In this document: piece by piece, positions 1 to 7,059 of the stretch
How positions within the stretch are numbered: the first letter of the stretch is position 1
Layout of the letters: each line of letters starts with the position of its first letter
Source of the DNA: Pseudomonadota bacterium
Lineage (GTDB): Bacteria; Pseudomonadota; Alphaproteobacteria; Rhizobiales; Xanthobacteraceae
Direction: 5' to 3'
Length of the DNA: 13,871 nucleotides
NCBI GenBank assembly: GCA_023387555.1
Contig: JAEWHY010000184.1
Coordinates: 1-13,871, forward strand
Notes under the pieces: model-generated
Database searches by the model: none
Told to the model about the DNA's origin: nothing
The model's input: only the letters and a program-made list of their open reading frames with translations
Program-made: the position numbers and the translations under genes

Positions 1-333
1 CCTCCTGCCGCCGCCCGCCAGCCGGCAGCGCCGAAAGCCGCGACGCCCAAAGCCGCCCCTCCGAAGGCCGTAGCGGTCCCGGCTCAGCCCGCCGCACCGG
101 CGGTTCCGCCCGCCGCAGCGCCGGCCGCGGTGCCGCCTCCGCCTGCCGCGACGCAGCCGCGGCTCGGCGAAGCGATCCTGATCCGGCGCTTCTGCACGAT
201 GGATTTCAAGGTTCTGTGCAAGGGCGTGCCGCTCGGACAGGGCCGCGCCGTTCAGTGCCTTGCCGGCAATGCCGCCGCATTGTCGCCCGGCTGCCGCGAG
301 GCGATGGTGCGGACCGGAGAGCTGCGGCCGTAA
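1..333 (+). CDS. Pro/Ala-rich protein with C-terminal cysteine-rich repeat (3' part only)
   Basis: The reading frame is open from base 1 to a TAA at 331-333, so only the C-terminal ~110 residues are present. About 50 residues are almost entirely Pro, Ala and Lys, a flexible linker composition. A compact ~50-residue C-terminal segment follows with four Cys in the order RRFCTMD, VLCKG, VQCLAGN and SPGCREA. That spacing, with the L-S-P-x-C ending, matches the Cys-rich repeat best known from GLG1/FGFR-like proteins and found in many Hyphomicrobiales secreted or periplasmic proteins. Any signal peptide would lie outside the window. The function is unknown. The gene converges on purL, with a hairpin in between. 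Confidence 0.75.
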   Translation, partial: PPAAARQPAAPKAATPKAAPPKAVAVPAQPAAPAVPPAAAPAAVPPPPAATQPRLGEAILIRRFCTMDFKVLCKGVPLGQGRAVQCLAGNAAALSPGCREAMVRTGELRP

Positions 334-335
334 CA

Positions 336-395
336 GAGAGCGACGCGCTCTCACACGAAGAACAAGCCGGATCGACGGCAGCCCGCCGATCCGGT
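336..395. terminator. Hairpins between convergent genes (terminator candidate)
   Basis: There are two inverted repeats. Positions 336-342 pair with 346-352 (7 bp, 3-nt loop) just after the TAA of the Cys-rich gene. Positions 367-374 pair perfectly with 387-394 (8 bp), continued inward by 376-378 with 383-385. Read on the minus strand, the second stem is followed by a T-rich stretch (cttgttctt), so it fits best as the purL operon terminator. The plus-strand side has no U run. Confidence 0.5.
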
Positions 396-425
396 CACAC
401 ACCCTCTGGAAGAATTGCCGTCGAA

Positions 426-2672
426 CTAGAGTTCGGGCGCGCCGGCCATGTAATCCGGCAGCCATGACTCGTGGTGCTGCGACAGGTCGGCAACGGCGAG
501 CGGCGTCTCGCCCGCGATCGCGACCGCATCGCCACCAACGGTGCCGATCCGCGCAATCGCGATGCCCGCCGCTTGCGCGGTTTCGACCACCGCTTTGGCC
601 TGATCGGGACCAGCCGTCACGACATAGCGCGCCTGATCCTCGCCGAACCAATAGCCGTGGGCCTCGACTCCTGCCGGCGCAGCGTCGAGCGTCGCACCGT
701 GCGCACCGGCCATCGCCATTTCGGCAATCGCCACCGCGAGACCACCGTCGGCGATATCGTGCACCGCCGTGACCTGGCCATCGGCGATCAGCTTGCGCAC
801 GAATTCGCCGTGAAGCTTCTCGGCCGCAAGATCGACCGGCGGCGGCGCGCCCTCCTCGCGTCCGCAGACGTCGCGCAGATAGACCGACTGGCCGAGCCAG
901 CCTTTGGTCTCGCCGACAAGCAGAATGACGTCGCCATCGTTCTTGAAGGCCACGCTCGCCGATTTGGTGAAGTCGGCCAGCACCCCAACGCCGCCGATCG
1001 TCGGCGTCGGCAGGATCGCGCGGCCATTGGTCTCGTTGTAGAGTGACACGTTGCCGGACACGACCGGGAAATCGAGCGCGGTGCAGGCCGCCGAAATGCC
1101 GCGCACGCAGCCGACGAACTGACCCATGATCTCCGGCCGCTCGGGATTGCCGAAATTCAGGTTGTCGGTGATCGCAAGCGGCGTCGCACCGACTGCGGAG
1201 AGATTGCGATAGGCTTCCGCCACCGCCTGCTTGCCGCCCTCGAACGGATCAGCCTCGCAATAGCGCGGCGTCACATCGCAGGTCATCGCCAGGCCCTTCG
1301 GCCCATCCTCGATCCGCACCACGCCGGCGTCGCCACCCGGCCGCTGCACTGTATTGCCGCCGATGATGTGATCGTATTGTTCCCATACCCAGCGCTTCGA
1401 GCACAGATCGGGCGCAGCGATCAGCTTGCGCAGCGCGTCCGCAAGCGACAGCGGCGGCTTCACGTCGGATGCCTCGATCACCGGCTGCTTCGGCGTCTCG
1501 ACGAACGGCCGATTGTAGACCGGCGCCTCGTCGCCCAGTTCCTTGATCGGCAGATCGGCGAGCGTCTCGCCGTTGTGGCGGATCAGGAACCGCTTGGTCG
1601 GCGTCGTTTCGCCGACGATGGCGAAATCGAGCCCCCACTTGCGGAAGATGTCCTCCGCTTCCTTTTCCTTCTCGGGCTTGAGCACCATGAGCATGCGCTC
1701 CTGGCTTTCCGAGAGCATCATCTCGTAGCCGCTCATCCCGGCTTCGCGGGTCGGCACTTTCTCGAGATCGAGGGTGACACCGAGATCGCCCTTGGCGCCC
1801 ATCTCGACCGCGGAACAGGTCAGCCCGGCCGCGCCCATGTCCTGGATCGCGATCACGCAGCCCTTCTGCATGATCTCGAGGCACGCCTCGAGCAGCAGCT
1901 TCTCGGCGAACGGATCGCCGACCTGCACGGTCGGACGCTTCTCCTCGGAGTCGTCGTCAAATTCGGCCGAGGCCATCGAGGCGCCGTGGATACCGTCGCG
2001 CCCGGTCTTCGAGCCGAGATAGACGATCGGCATGCCGACGCCGGACGCCGCCGCGTAGAAGATCGAGTCCGCCCGCGCGAGGCCGACCGCCATCGCGTTG
2101 ACGAGGATGTTGCCGTCGTAGCGGGTATGGAAACGGGTCTGTCCGCCAACCGTCGGCACGCCGAAGGAATTGCCGTAGCCGCCAACGCCCGCGACCACGC
2201 CGGATACCAGATGGCGGGTCTTCGGATGTTCGGGATCGCCGAACGAGAGCGCGTTCAGCACCGCGATCGGCCGCGCGCCCATGGTGAAGACGTCGCGCAG
2301 GATGCCGCCCACACCCGTCGTCGCGCCCTGATAGGGCTCGATGAAGCTCGGATGGTTGTGGCTCTCCATCTTGAAGACCACGGCGAGCCCGTCGCCGATA
2401 TCGATGACGCCGGCGTTCTCGCCCGGCCCCTGGATCACCCAGGGCGCCTGCGTCGGCAGGCCGCGCAGATGCACCTTCGACGACTTGTAGGAACAATGCT
2501 CGTTCCACATCGCCGAAAAGATGCCGAGTTCGGTCAGCGTCGGCTCGCGCCCGATCAGATCGAGGATGCGCTGATACTCGTCGGGCTTGAGCCCGTGTTC
2601 AGCGACGAGTTCGGGAGTGATTTTGGGTTCGTTACGCAAGGCCTTGCCGCTTTCAGCAACCGACATCGTCAT
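426..2672 (-). CDS. purL: Phosphoribosylformylglycinamidine synthase subunit PurL (small type)
   Basis: PurL is the ATP-using synthase subunit of FGAM synthase. It converts FGAR to FGAM in step four of de novo purine synthesis, in complex with PurQ (glutaminase) and PurS. The product is 748 residues, the size of the small bacterial PurL (about 740) and not the ~1300-residue fused form. Visible signatures are NEHCSYKSS (His ~59), KMESHNHPSF (His ~105 and ~107, nucleotide/metal site) and two AIRS-like halves. The ATG at 2672 overlaps the purQ stop as ATGA and has AAGG 4 nt upstream. An in-frame ATG at 2666 is equally possible. The last residues end at TAG (426-428). The 4-nt overlap implies translational coupling with purQ. 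Confidence 0.97.
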   Translation of the reverse strand: MTMSVAESGKALRNEPKITPELVAEHGLKPDEYQRILDLIGREPTLTELGIFSAMWNEHCSYKSSKVHLRGLPTQAPWVIQGPGENAGVIDIGDGLAVVFKMESHNHPSFIEPYQGATTGVGGILRDVFTMGARPIAVLNALSFGDPEHPKTRHLVSGVVAGVGGYGNSFGVPTVGGQTRFHTRYDGNILVNAMAVGLARADSIFYAAASGVGMPIVYLGSKTGRDGIHGASMASAEFDDDSEEKRPTVQVGDPFAEKLLLEACLEIMQKGCVIAIQDMGAAGLTCSAVEMGAKGDLGVTLDLEKVPTREAGMSGYEMMLSESQERMLMVLKPEKEKEAEDIFRKWGLDFAIVGETTPTKRFLIRHNGETLADLPIKELGDEAPVYNRPFVETPKQPVIEASDVKPPLSLADALRKLIAAPDLCSKRWVWEQYDHIIGGNTVQRPGGDAGVVRIEDGPKGLAMTCDVTPRYCEADPFEGGKQAVAEAYRNLSAVGATPLAITDNLNFGNPERPEIMGQFVGCVRGISAACTALDFPVVSGNVSLYNETNGRAILPTPTIGGVGVLADFTKSASVAFKNDGDVILLVGETKGWLGQSVYLRDVCGREEGAPPPVDLAAEKLHGEFVRKLIADGQVTAVHDIADGGLAVAIAEMAMAGAHGATLDAAPAGVEAHGYWFGEDQARYVVTAGPDQAKAVVETAQAAGIAIARIGTVGGDAVAIAGETPLAVADLSQHHESWLPDYMAGAPEL

Positions 2673-3370
2673 GCCGCCTTGCCGAACTGCGCCGCAAGCC
2701 CAGCGAACAATCCGCGCCCGTCGGTATTGCCGATGATGCTTTCGACGTGATTTTCCGGATGCGGCATCATCCCGGCGACATTGCCGCGCGCATTGGTGAT
2801 GCCGGCGATGGCGTTGGTGGCGCCGTTGATGTTGGAGGCAGCATCCAGGCTGCCATCCGACGCGCAATAGCGGAAGATCACCTGTCCGCCGCCTTCGATT
2901 GCGCGCACCGTCTCCTCATCCGCGATCCAGTTGCCTTCGCCATGCGCGACCGGCACGCGGATCACCTGCCCGGCATTGTACCCGCGCGTGAACGGCGTGT
3001 CCGACCGCTCGACTTTCAGATGCACGTCGCGGCAGATGAACTTCAGCTTCGCGTTGCGCATCAGCACGCCTGGCAACAGGCCGGACTCGCATAGGATCTG
3101 GAAACCGTTGCAGACGCCGAGCACGAGCCCGCCCTTGTCGGCGAAGGCACGCACCGCATCCATGATCGGCGCGCGCGCCGCGATCGCCCCGCAGCGCAGG
3201 TAATCGCCGTAGGAAAATCCGCCCGGCACCACCACGAGATCGGTACCCGCCGGCAGCTCGGTCTCTGCATGCCAGACCATAGCGGGCTCGACGCCCGATG
3301 TGAGTTTCAGCGTGCGCGCCATGTCGCGCTCGCGATTGATTCCGGGAAAGACGAGGACGGCGGATTTCAT
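2669..3370 (-). CDS. purQ: Phosphoribosylformylglycinamidine synthase subunit PurQ (glutaminase)
   Basis: PurQ is a class I glutamine amidotransferase that hydrolyses glutamine and passes ammonia to PurL. It is 233 residues, typical for stand-alone PurQ. The nucleophile elbow LGVCNGF puts the catalytic Cys at 87. The His/Glu of the triad are in MPHPENHVE (His ~204, Glu ~206). The N-terminal VLVFPGINRERD and the VVPGGFSYGDYLR oxyanion-region motif are characteristic. It lies 16 nt after purS and overlaps the purL start by 4 nt, so the three subunits are co-transcribed. Confidence 0.97.
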   Translation of the reverse strand: MKSAVLVFPGINRERDMARTLKLTSGVEPAMVWHAETELPAGTDLVVVPGGFSYGDYLRCGAIAARAPIMDAVRAFADKGGLVLGVCNGFQILCESGLLPGVLMRNAKLKFICRDVHLKVERSDTPFTRGYNAGQVIRVPVAHGEGNWIADEETVRAIEGGGQVIFRYCASDGSLDAASNINGATNAIAGITNARGNVAGMMPHPENHVESIIGNTDGRGLFAGLAAQFGKAA

Positions 3371-3386
3371 GGTGCTGATATGGGGC

Positions 3387-3626
3387 TCAGAGAACCTCGA
3401 TGCGATAGTTCTCGATCACGGTGTTCGCCAGAAGCCTGTCGGCCGCGCTTTTCAGCGCCGCCTCGGCCTTTTCGCGATCTGCGCCCTCGAGCTCGATGTC
3501 GAACACCTTGCCCTGCCGGACGCTCGCCACTCCGGTCACGCCGAGCGACTTCAAGGCCCCCTCGATCGCCTTGCCCTGCGGATCGAGAACGCCGGATTTC
3601 AAGGTGACGGTAACGCGCGCCTTCAT
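3387..3626 (-). CDS. purS: Phosphoribosylformylglycinamidine synthase subunit PurS
   Basis: PurS is the small structural subunit that bridges PurQ and PurL in the FGAM synthase complex. The 79-residue product has the expected length. MKARVTVTLKSGVLDPQGKA followed by a G-K-V-F-D-I-E-L strand is the standard PurS pattern. The start chosen is the ATG at 3626; the frame stays open upstream, but that extension is Arg-rich and unlike the family. An AAAGG-like ribosome site sits ~11 nt upstream. It is the first gene of the purS-purQ-purL run. Confidence 0.95.
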   Translation of the reverse strand: MKARVTVTLKSGVLDPQGKAIEGALKSLGVTGVASVRQGKVFDIELEGADREKAEAALKSAADRLLANTVIENYRIEVL

Positions 3627-3690
3627 AAGCGGATGGCCTTTTCCAGAACCGTCCCGAGGTGGAACGGAGATTCGCTGGGTGATTGGCCCC

Positions 3691-3719
3691 GACCTAGCAC
3701 CCTTCCGATGGCGTCTCAA
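3691..3719 (-). promoter_or_regulatory. Possible promoter of purSQL
   Basis: On the minus strand TTGAGA (3714-3719) is followed after 17 nt by TAGGTC (3691-3696), and the -10 element is preceded by TGC (extended -10 style). The -10 match is poor, so this is only a candidate. It is the best sigma70-like pair I see in the purS upstream region. The rest of the 3627-3790 region is GC-rich with a palindrome around 3763-3772 and holds no gene. Confidence 0.25.
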
Positions 3720-3796
3720 TGCGCCTTCCGCCTCTTCGGGGTCGCCCGGCGGCGCCGGCCCTCGGCCATGGCCCGGCCGGCCGATGCCCGAAACGA

Positions 3797-3820
3797 AACG
3801 AGGGCCGCGAGGCCCTCGTT
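3797..3820 (-). terminator. Rho-independent terminator after the first barrel gene
   Basis: This is a perfect 10-bp stem (3797-3806 with 3811-3820) around a 4-nt loop. It lies 33 nt downstream of the TGA/TAA end of the barrel gene at 3853. On the minus strand it is followed by the T-rich tcgtttcg. It separates the barrel gene from purS. Confidence 0.8.
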
Positions 3821-3852
3821 CCTGAACTTGCCTGGAACTTGTCCGGGCGCTG

Positions 3853-4566
3853 TTACTGGAGCCGGAGGTTGATGCCGGCCTTCACGACATGCATGTCCTG
3901 CTTGACGCCCATATCCCACCACGCGCCACTTGACTCGGTCACGCGCAGGTTCTGGTCGCCGAAGTCCATGTAGTTGTATTCGAGGCGCGCCGACCAATTG
4001 GGCGCGAACGCATATTCCAGACCGCCGCCGATGGTCCAGCCGGAGCTCGTGCGGCTCGCATCACCAATGCTGTTGCCGGCCCCCCGCTGATAATCGAGCT
4101 TCGTGTGCGCAAAGGCCGCGCCGCCCTTCACGTAAAACAGCGAACGGTCAAACGCGTAGCCGATGCGACCGGTGACGGTCGACGTCCAGTCGATCTTGGA
4201 CTCATAGCTATCGCCAAGGTAGGCAGGAAAGCTATCGACTTCCGTCCCCTTCATGCCGGTCCAGGAGAAATCAACCTCCGCGCCGATCACCCAGGCACCT
4301 GCCTGGTAATTGTAGCCGAACTGAGCGCCACCCAGGACGCCGTCGGCCTTGCTGTCCAGCGACCAGGCCGGAACGGGGGCATAGGTATAGGTCTGGTCCG
4401 ACCAGCCATAACCGAGGTGCGCGCCCACATAGGCGCCGGTCCAGCTGAAGGTCGGCACGAATGGCGCGGTCTTGACCGGCATCCGCGCCGACAAGTCTGC
4501 AGCCTGCGCTGCAACGGTACCGATCGCCAGCGCCGCTACGGCGGCCGTAAACAACTTCAATCGCAT
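3853..4566 (-). CDS. Outer-membrane beta-barrel protein, Omp25/Omp31-type (copy 1)
   Basis: The 237-residue precursor has a Sec signal peptide: basic MRLK, an Ala/Leu/Val-rich core and AQA|AD cleavage after ~22. The mature start ADLSARMPVK followed by SWTGAYVGAHLGYGW is the hallmark of the alphaproteobacterial Omp25/Omp31 (porin-like, OmpA-type eight-stranded barrel) family. Repeated amphipathic strands follow, such as VTGRIGYAFDRSLFYVKGGA and SGWTIGGGLEYAFAPNWSAR. The ATG at 4566 is chosen because a GGGA site lies ~9 nt upstream, in the same sequence context as its paralogue. It ends in LRLQ instead of the usual terminal aromatic. It is clearly paralogous to the gene at 4783-5490. Its substrate or role is unknown; family members are abundant surface proteins. 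Confidence 0.9.
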   Translation of the reverse strand: MRLKLFTAAVAALAIGTVAAQAADLSARMPVKTAPFVPTFSWTGAYVGAHLGYGWSDQTYTYAPVPAWSLDSKADGVLGGAQFGYNYQAGAWVIGAEVDFSWTGMKGTEVDSFPAYLGDSYESKIDWTSTVTGRIGYAFDRSLFYVKGGAAFAHTKLDYQRGAGNSIGDASRTSSGWTIGGGLEYAFAPNWSARLEYNYMDFGDQNLRVTESSGAWWDMGVKQDMHVVKAGINLRLQ

Positions 4567-4608
4567 TCCAAATTCCCACTCAAAGCTTGAGGCGCCGACA
4601 CAAGGAAA

Positions 4609-4709
4609 AGGCGCCGATGTGCGGCGCCTCGATATCATGAGTCTTCGGATTTTCTGTCGCGCGGAAGCCACAGTTACTAGCGGCGTCTCAGCCTTTCACA
4701 AGAATCGGG
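4609..4709 (-). repeat. Duplicated purC-tail/spacer segment, copy A
   Basis: Hand alignment of 4609-4709 with 5527-5627 gives about 85 of 101 identical bases without a gap. It covers the purC-type terminator hairpin, the spacer and the end of the purC coding frame. Similarity continues with a 1-nt indel to ~4733. The hairpin in this copy is shortened to 8 bp (4609-4616 with 4622-4629, 5-nt loop), and the following T run is interrupted. Confidence 0.85.
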
Positions 4710-4733
4710 AACAGTGCCGCGCGACGGCTTGCC
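4688..4733 (-). pseudogene. Remnant of the purC 3' end
   Basis: This segment matches the last ~15 codons of purC including the stop (compare 5606-5650). The minus-strand TGA is kept at 4688-4690. A 1-nt insertion relative to the real purC breaks the frame, and nothing upstream codes for the rest of PurC. It is therefore a passenger fragment from the tandem duplication of the adjacent barrel gene, not a functional gene. Confidence 0.8.
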
Positions 4734-4772
4734 GACAAGCTTCAGGAGCGCCGGTTCACGGGACTCCTGAAG
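4727..4772 (-). terminator. Hairpins downstream of the second barrel gene (weak terminator)
   Basis: Positions 4740-4748 pair with 4764-4772 (9 bp, 15-nt loop) just past the TGA at 4783, and 4727-4731 pair with 4736-4740. Neither is followed by a clear U run on the minus strand, so termination here is uncertain. Confidence 0.4.
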
Positions 4773-4782
4773 GCGATACACA

Positions 4783-5490
4783 TCAGGGCCAGGGCCGGAA
4801 GTTGACGCCGAACTTCACGGCATGGACGGTCTGCTCGACGCCGGCCACCCAGGCATAGGTCGGCTCGACGAGAAACACGTCGCTCTTTCCGAGATCGAGG
4901 TAGCTGTAATCAACCCGGATCGACCAGTTCGGAGAGAGCGCCTGCTCCAGGCCGCCACCGACGGTCCAGCCCGAGGCGTTACGGTCGCCCGTCGAGATCG
5001 CGGTCGTTCCGACCCACTGGTATTCGTGTTCGCCCCGAGCGAAAGCGGCGCCGCCCTTTGCGTAGATCAAGGTCCGGTCGAAGGCGTAGCCAATGCGCCC
5101 AACGATGGTTGCGGTCCACGTCAGGTCGTCCTTGTAGCGATCGCCGGCAAACAGGCCAGCATCGAGGGTGGTTCCGTCGATCCCGGTCGCCGACACGTCG
5201 GCCTCGACGCCGAGCACCCAGGCGCCGAACTGCTGGTTGAACCCGATCTGGCCGCCGCCAAGGATTCCATCAGCCTTGTTGAGAAGCGACCATCCAGGCG
5301 TGTACATGTCGGTATAGGTGGAGCGCGACCAGCCATAGCCCAGATGCGCGCCGATATAGGCACCGGTCCAGCTGAAGGCCGGCGCCACCGGCACCGCCTT
5401 GACCGGCATCCGTGCCGGCAGATCCGCGGCTTGCGCGCCGAGAGTTCCAAGCGCCAACGCCGCAGCGGCGGCCAACAATTTCACTCGCAT
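4783..5490 (-). CDS. Outer-membrane beta-barrel protein, Omp25/Omp31-type (copy 2)
   Basis: The 235-residue precursor has a signal peptide (MRVKLLAAAAALALG, AQA|AD after ~21) and a mature start ADLPARMPVK then SWTGAYIGAHLGYGW, as in the Omp25/Omp31 family. Long stretches align with the neighbouring paralogue, for example GRIGYAFDR, YAKGGAAFA and GWTVGGGLE. The ATG at 5490 is preferred over the in-frame ATG at 5502 because both paralogues share the GGGAATT upstream context, and the signal peptide then starts normally. The C-terminus is NFRPWP, with no terminal aromatic residue. It follows purC on the same strand across a strong terminator, so it probably has its own promoter or relies on read-through. 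Confidence 0.9.
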   Translation of the reverse strand: MRVKLLAAAAALALGTLGAQAADLPARMPVKAVPVAPAFSWTGAYIGAHLGYGWSRSTYTDMYTPGWSLLNKADGILGGGQIGFNQQFGAWVLGVEADVSATGIDGTTLDAGLFAGDRYKDDLTWTATIVGRIGYAFDRTLIYAKGGAAFARGEHEYQWVGTTAISTGDRNASGWTVGGGLEQALSPNWSIRVDYSYLDLGKSDVFLVEPTYAWVAGVEQTVHAVKFGVNFRPWP

Positions 5491-5519
5491 GCCAATTCCC
5501 ATCCGAATTCAAGACGCAC

Positions 5520-5551
5520 AAAAAAGAGGCGCCGATGTACGGCGCCTCTTT
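5520..5551 (-). terminator. Rho-independent terminator of purC
   Basis: This is a perfect 12-bp stem (5523-5534 with 5540-5551) with a 5-nt loop, followed on the minus strand by an unbroken run of T from 5525 to 5520. It starts ~55 nt after the purC stop and lies ~30 nt before the ATG of the barrel gene, so it would also be part of any leader transcribed from within or upstream of purC. Confidence 0.9.
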
Positions 5552-5627
5552 ATCATGAGTCTTGTGATTGGCTGTCGCGCAGAAGCCACAATCGCGGACG
5601 GTGTCTCAGCCTTTCACAAGAACCGGG
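5527..5627 (-). repeat. purC-tail/spacer segment, copy B (source copy)
   Basis: This is the intact counterpart of 4609-4709 (about 84% identical by eye). It contains the end of the true purC gene, its stop at 5606-5608 and the intact terminator hairpin. Confidence 0.85.
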
Positions 5628-6373
5628 CCGGTGCCGCGCGGCGGCTCGCCCTCGTTCATGATGCCGAGACGCTTGGCGACTTCGGTATAGGCCTCGAGGA
5701 GCCCGCCGAGATCGCGGCGGAAGCGGTCCTTGTCGAGCTTCTCGTTCGACTTGATGTCCCACAGCCGGCAGGAGTCCGGCGAAATCTCATCGGCGACGAC
5801 GATGCGCATCATGTCGTTTTCCCACAGCCGGCCGCATTCCATCTTGAAATCGACCAGGCGGATGCCGACGCCGAGGAACAGCCCGGACAGGAAATCGTTG
5901 ACGCGGATCGCCAGCGCCATGATGTCGTCGATCTCCTGCGGATTGGCCCAGGCGAACGCCGTGATGTGCTCTTCCGACACCATCGGATCGCCGAGTTGAT
6001 CGTTCTTGTAGTAGAACTCGATGATCGATCGCGGCAGTTGTGTACCTTCCTCGATGCCGAGCCGCGCCGACAGCGAACCTGCCGCCACATTGCGCACCAC
6101 GACCTCGAGCGGGATGATCTCGACTTCGCGGATCAACTGCTCGCGCATGTTGAGCCGGCGGATGAAATGGGTCGGAACGCCGATATCGTTCAGATTCTGG
6201 AAAACATACTCCGAGATCCGGTTGTTCAGCACGCCCTTGCCTTCGATCACCTCATGCTTCTTGGCATTGAACGCGGTGGCGTCATCCTTGAAGTGCTGGA
6301 TCAGGGTGCCGGGCTCGGGGCCCTCGTAGAGGACTTTGGCTTTGCCTTCATAGATGCGGCGACGGCGGCTCAT
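5606..6373 (-). CDS. purC: Phosphoribosylaminoimidazole-succinocarboxamide synthase (SAICAR synthetase)
   Basis: PurC joins CAIR and aspartate with ATP hydrolysis to form SAICAR in de novo purine synthesis. The 255-residue product matches the usual ~254. RRRRIYEGKAKVLYEG is the N-terminal ATP-binding strand pair. VVRNVAAGSLSARLGIEEGT and LVDFKMECGR with VADEISPDSCRLWD are the family signatures (SAICAR synthetase signatures 1 and 2). The ATG at 6373 is chosen by family length, although no strong ribosome site precedes it. An in-frame ATG at 6403 would add ten residues. In many relatives purC directly precedes purS; here two barrel genes intervene. Confidence 0.97.
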   Translation of the reverse strand: MSRRRRIYEGKAKVLYEGPEPGTLIQHFKDDATAFNAKKHEVIEGKGVLNNRISEYVFQNLNDIGVPTHFIRRLNMREQLIREVEIIPLEVVVRNVAAGSLSARLGIEEGTQLPRSIIEFYYKNDQLGDPMVSEEHITAFAWANPQEIDDIMALAIRVNDFLSGLFLGVGIRLVDFKMECGRLWENDMMRIVVADEISPDSCRLWDIKSNEKLDKDRFRRDLGGLLEAYTEVAKRLGIMNEGEPPRGTGPVLVKG

Positions 6374-6729
6374 CGGAATATACCGTGTTTTGTGGAAGTC
6401 CATCGAAAGCCGGGGTTCCTGTTGGTGTTCTTGAAGTCCGCGGCGGGGGCGAACGGCGCGACACATCAGACGGGTCGTCCAGTCCGTTGGGCCAACCTAG
6501 CCGATCGACCGGGTAGATACAATTGCGCACCGGTTCCGCATATGGGTGGCCGGTACGAATCGCCAATGCTGCCTTGACGGCCCGAATTTCGTATGCCAGC
6601 GCGCCGCATTTGAGGATCCGCCAGTTTCCTGCGGCAATTTTCGCATGCTAGTGTGCGCACCGACCTTTGATCGGTGCGGCCAGACGCTCCATATATGTCC
6701 GACCAGAATCAGCCGCCAGTGAGGAGCAG
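6374..6729. other. Divergent purC / zeta-inhibitor intergenic region
   Basis: This 356-bp stretch has no convincing gene. It must hold the divergent promoters. Visible structure is an 8-bp inverted repeat (6656-6663 with 6671-6678, 7-nt loop) just upstream of the zeta gene. A TATATG at 6692-6697 lies 19 nt after TTGATC (6667-6672), a suboptimal promoter for the plus strand that overlaps one arm of the inverted repeat. Confidence 0.35.
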
Positions 6730-7044
6730 ATGACGACGTTCGACAAGCGCGAAGAAGGCTTCGAGAAAAAGTTCGCGCACGATGAGGAACTGAAGTTCAA
6801 GGCCACGGCGCGGCGCAACAAGCTGCTCGGCCTGTGGGCCGCTGGACTCCTTGGCAAGACCGGCGCGGACGCCGACGCCTATTCCAAGGAAGTTGTTGCG
6901 GCCGATTTCGAGGAACCCGGCGACGGCGACGTCATCCGCAAGGTGGTCGGCGATCTCGCCGGCAAGGCGAGCGAGCAGGAAGTCCTGAGCAAGATGCAGG
7001 AACTTCTGGCCGAGGCGGTGAAACAGATCCAGGCCGGCCAGTAA
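6730..7044 (+). CDS. F1-ATPase inhibitor zeta subunit family protein (DUF1476)
   Basis: The 104-residue helical, charged protein starts MTTFDKREEGFEKKFAHDEE, which is the DUF1476 signature. It continues with ARRNKLLGLWAAGLLG and an acidic middle. In Paracoccus this family is the zeta subunit, whose N-terminal helix inserts into F1-ATPase and blocks ATP hydrolysis, while the C-terminal helical bundle binds regulatory ligands. The ATG at 6730 follows a GAGGAG at 6721-6726; an upstream in-frame start at 6667 would add residues foreign to the family. It is divergent from purC and followed after 15 nt by a methyltransferase gene. Confidence 0.9.
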   Translation: MTTFDKREEGFEKKFAHDEELKFKATARRNKLLGLWAAGLLGKTGADADAYSKEVVAADFEEPGDGDVIRKVVGDLAGKASEQEVLSKMQELLAEAVKQIQAGQ

Positions 7045-7059
7045 AACGGGGCCAGACCC

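Noticed and set aside
1368..2750. 460-codon open frame on the plus strand
   Set aside because: It lies wholly antisense to purL, an unmistakable gene. His/Arg/Asp-rich translation is typical of a shadow frame in GC-rich DNA.
5399..6577. 392-codon open frame on the plus strand
   Set aside because: It is antisense to purC and part of a barrel gene and has no recognisable domain.
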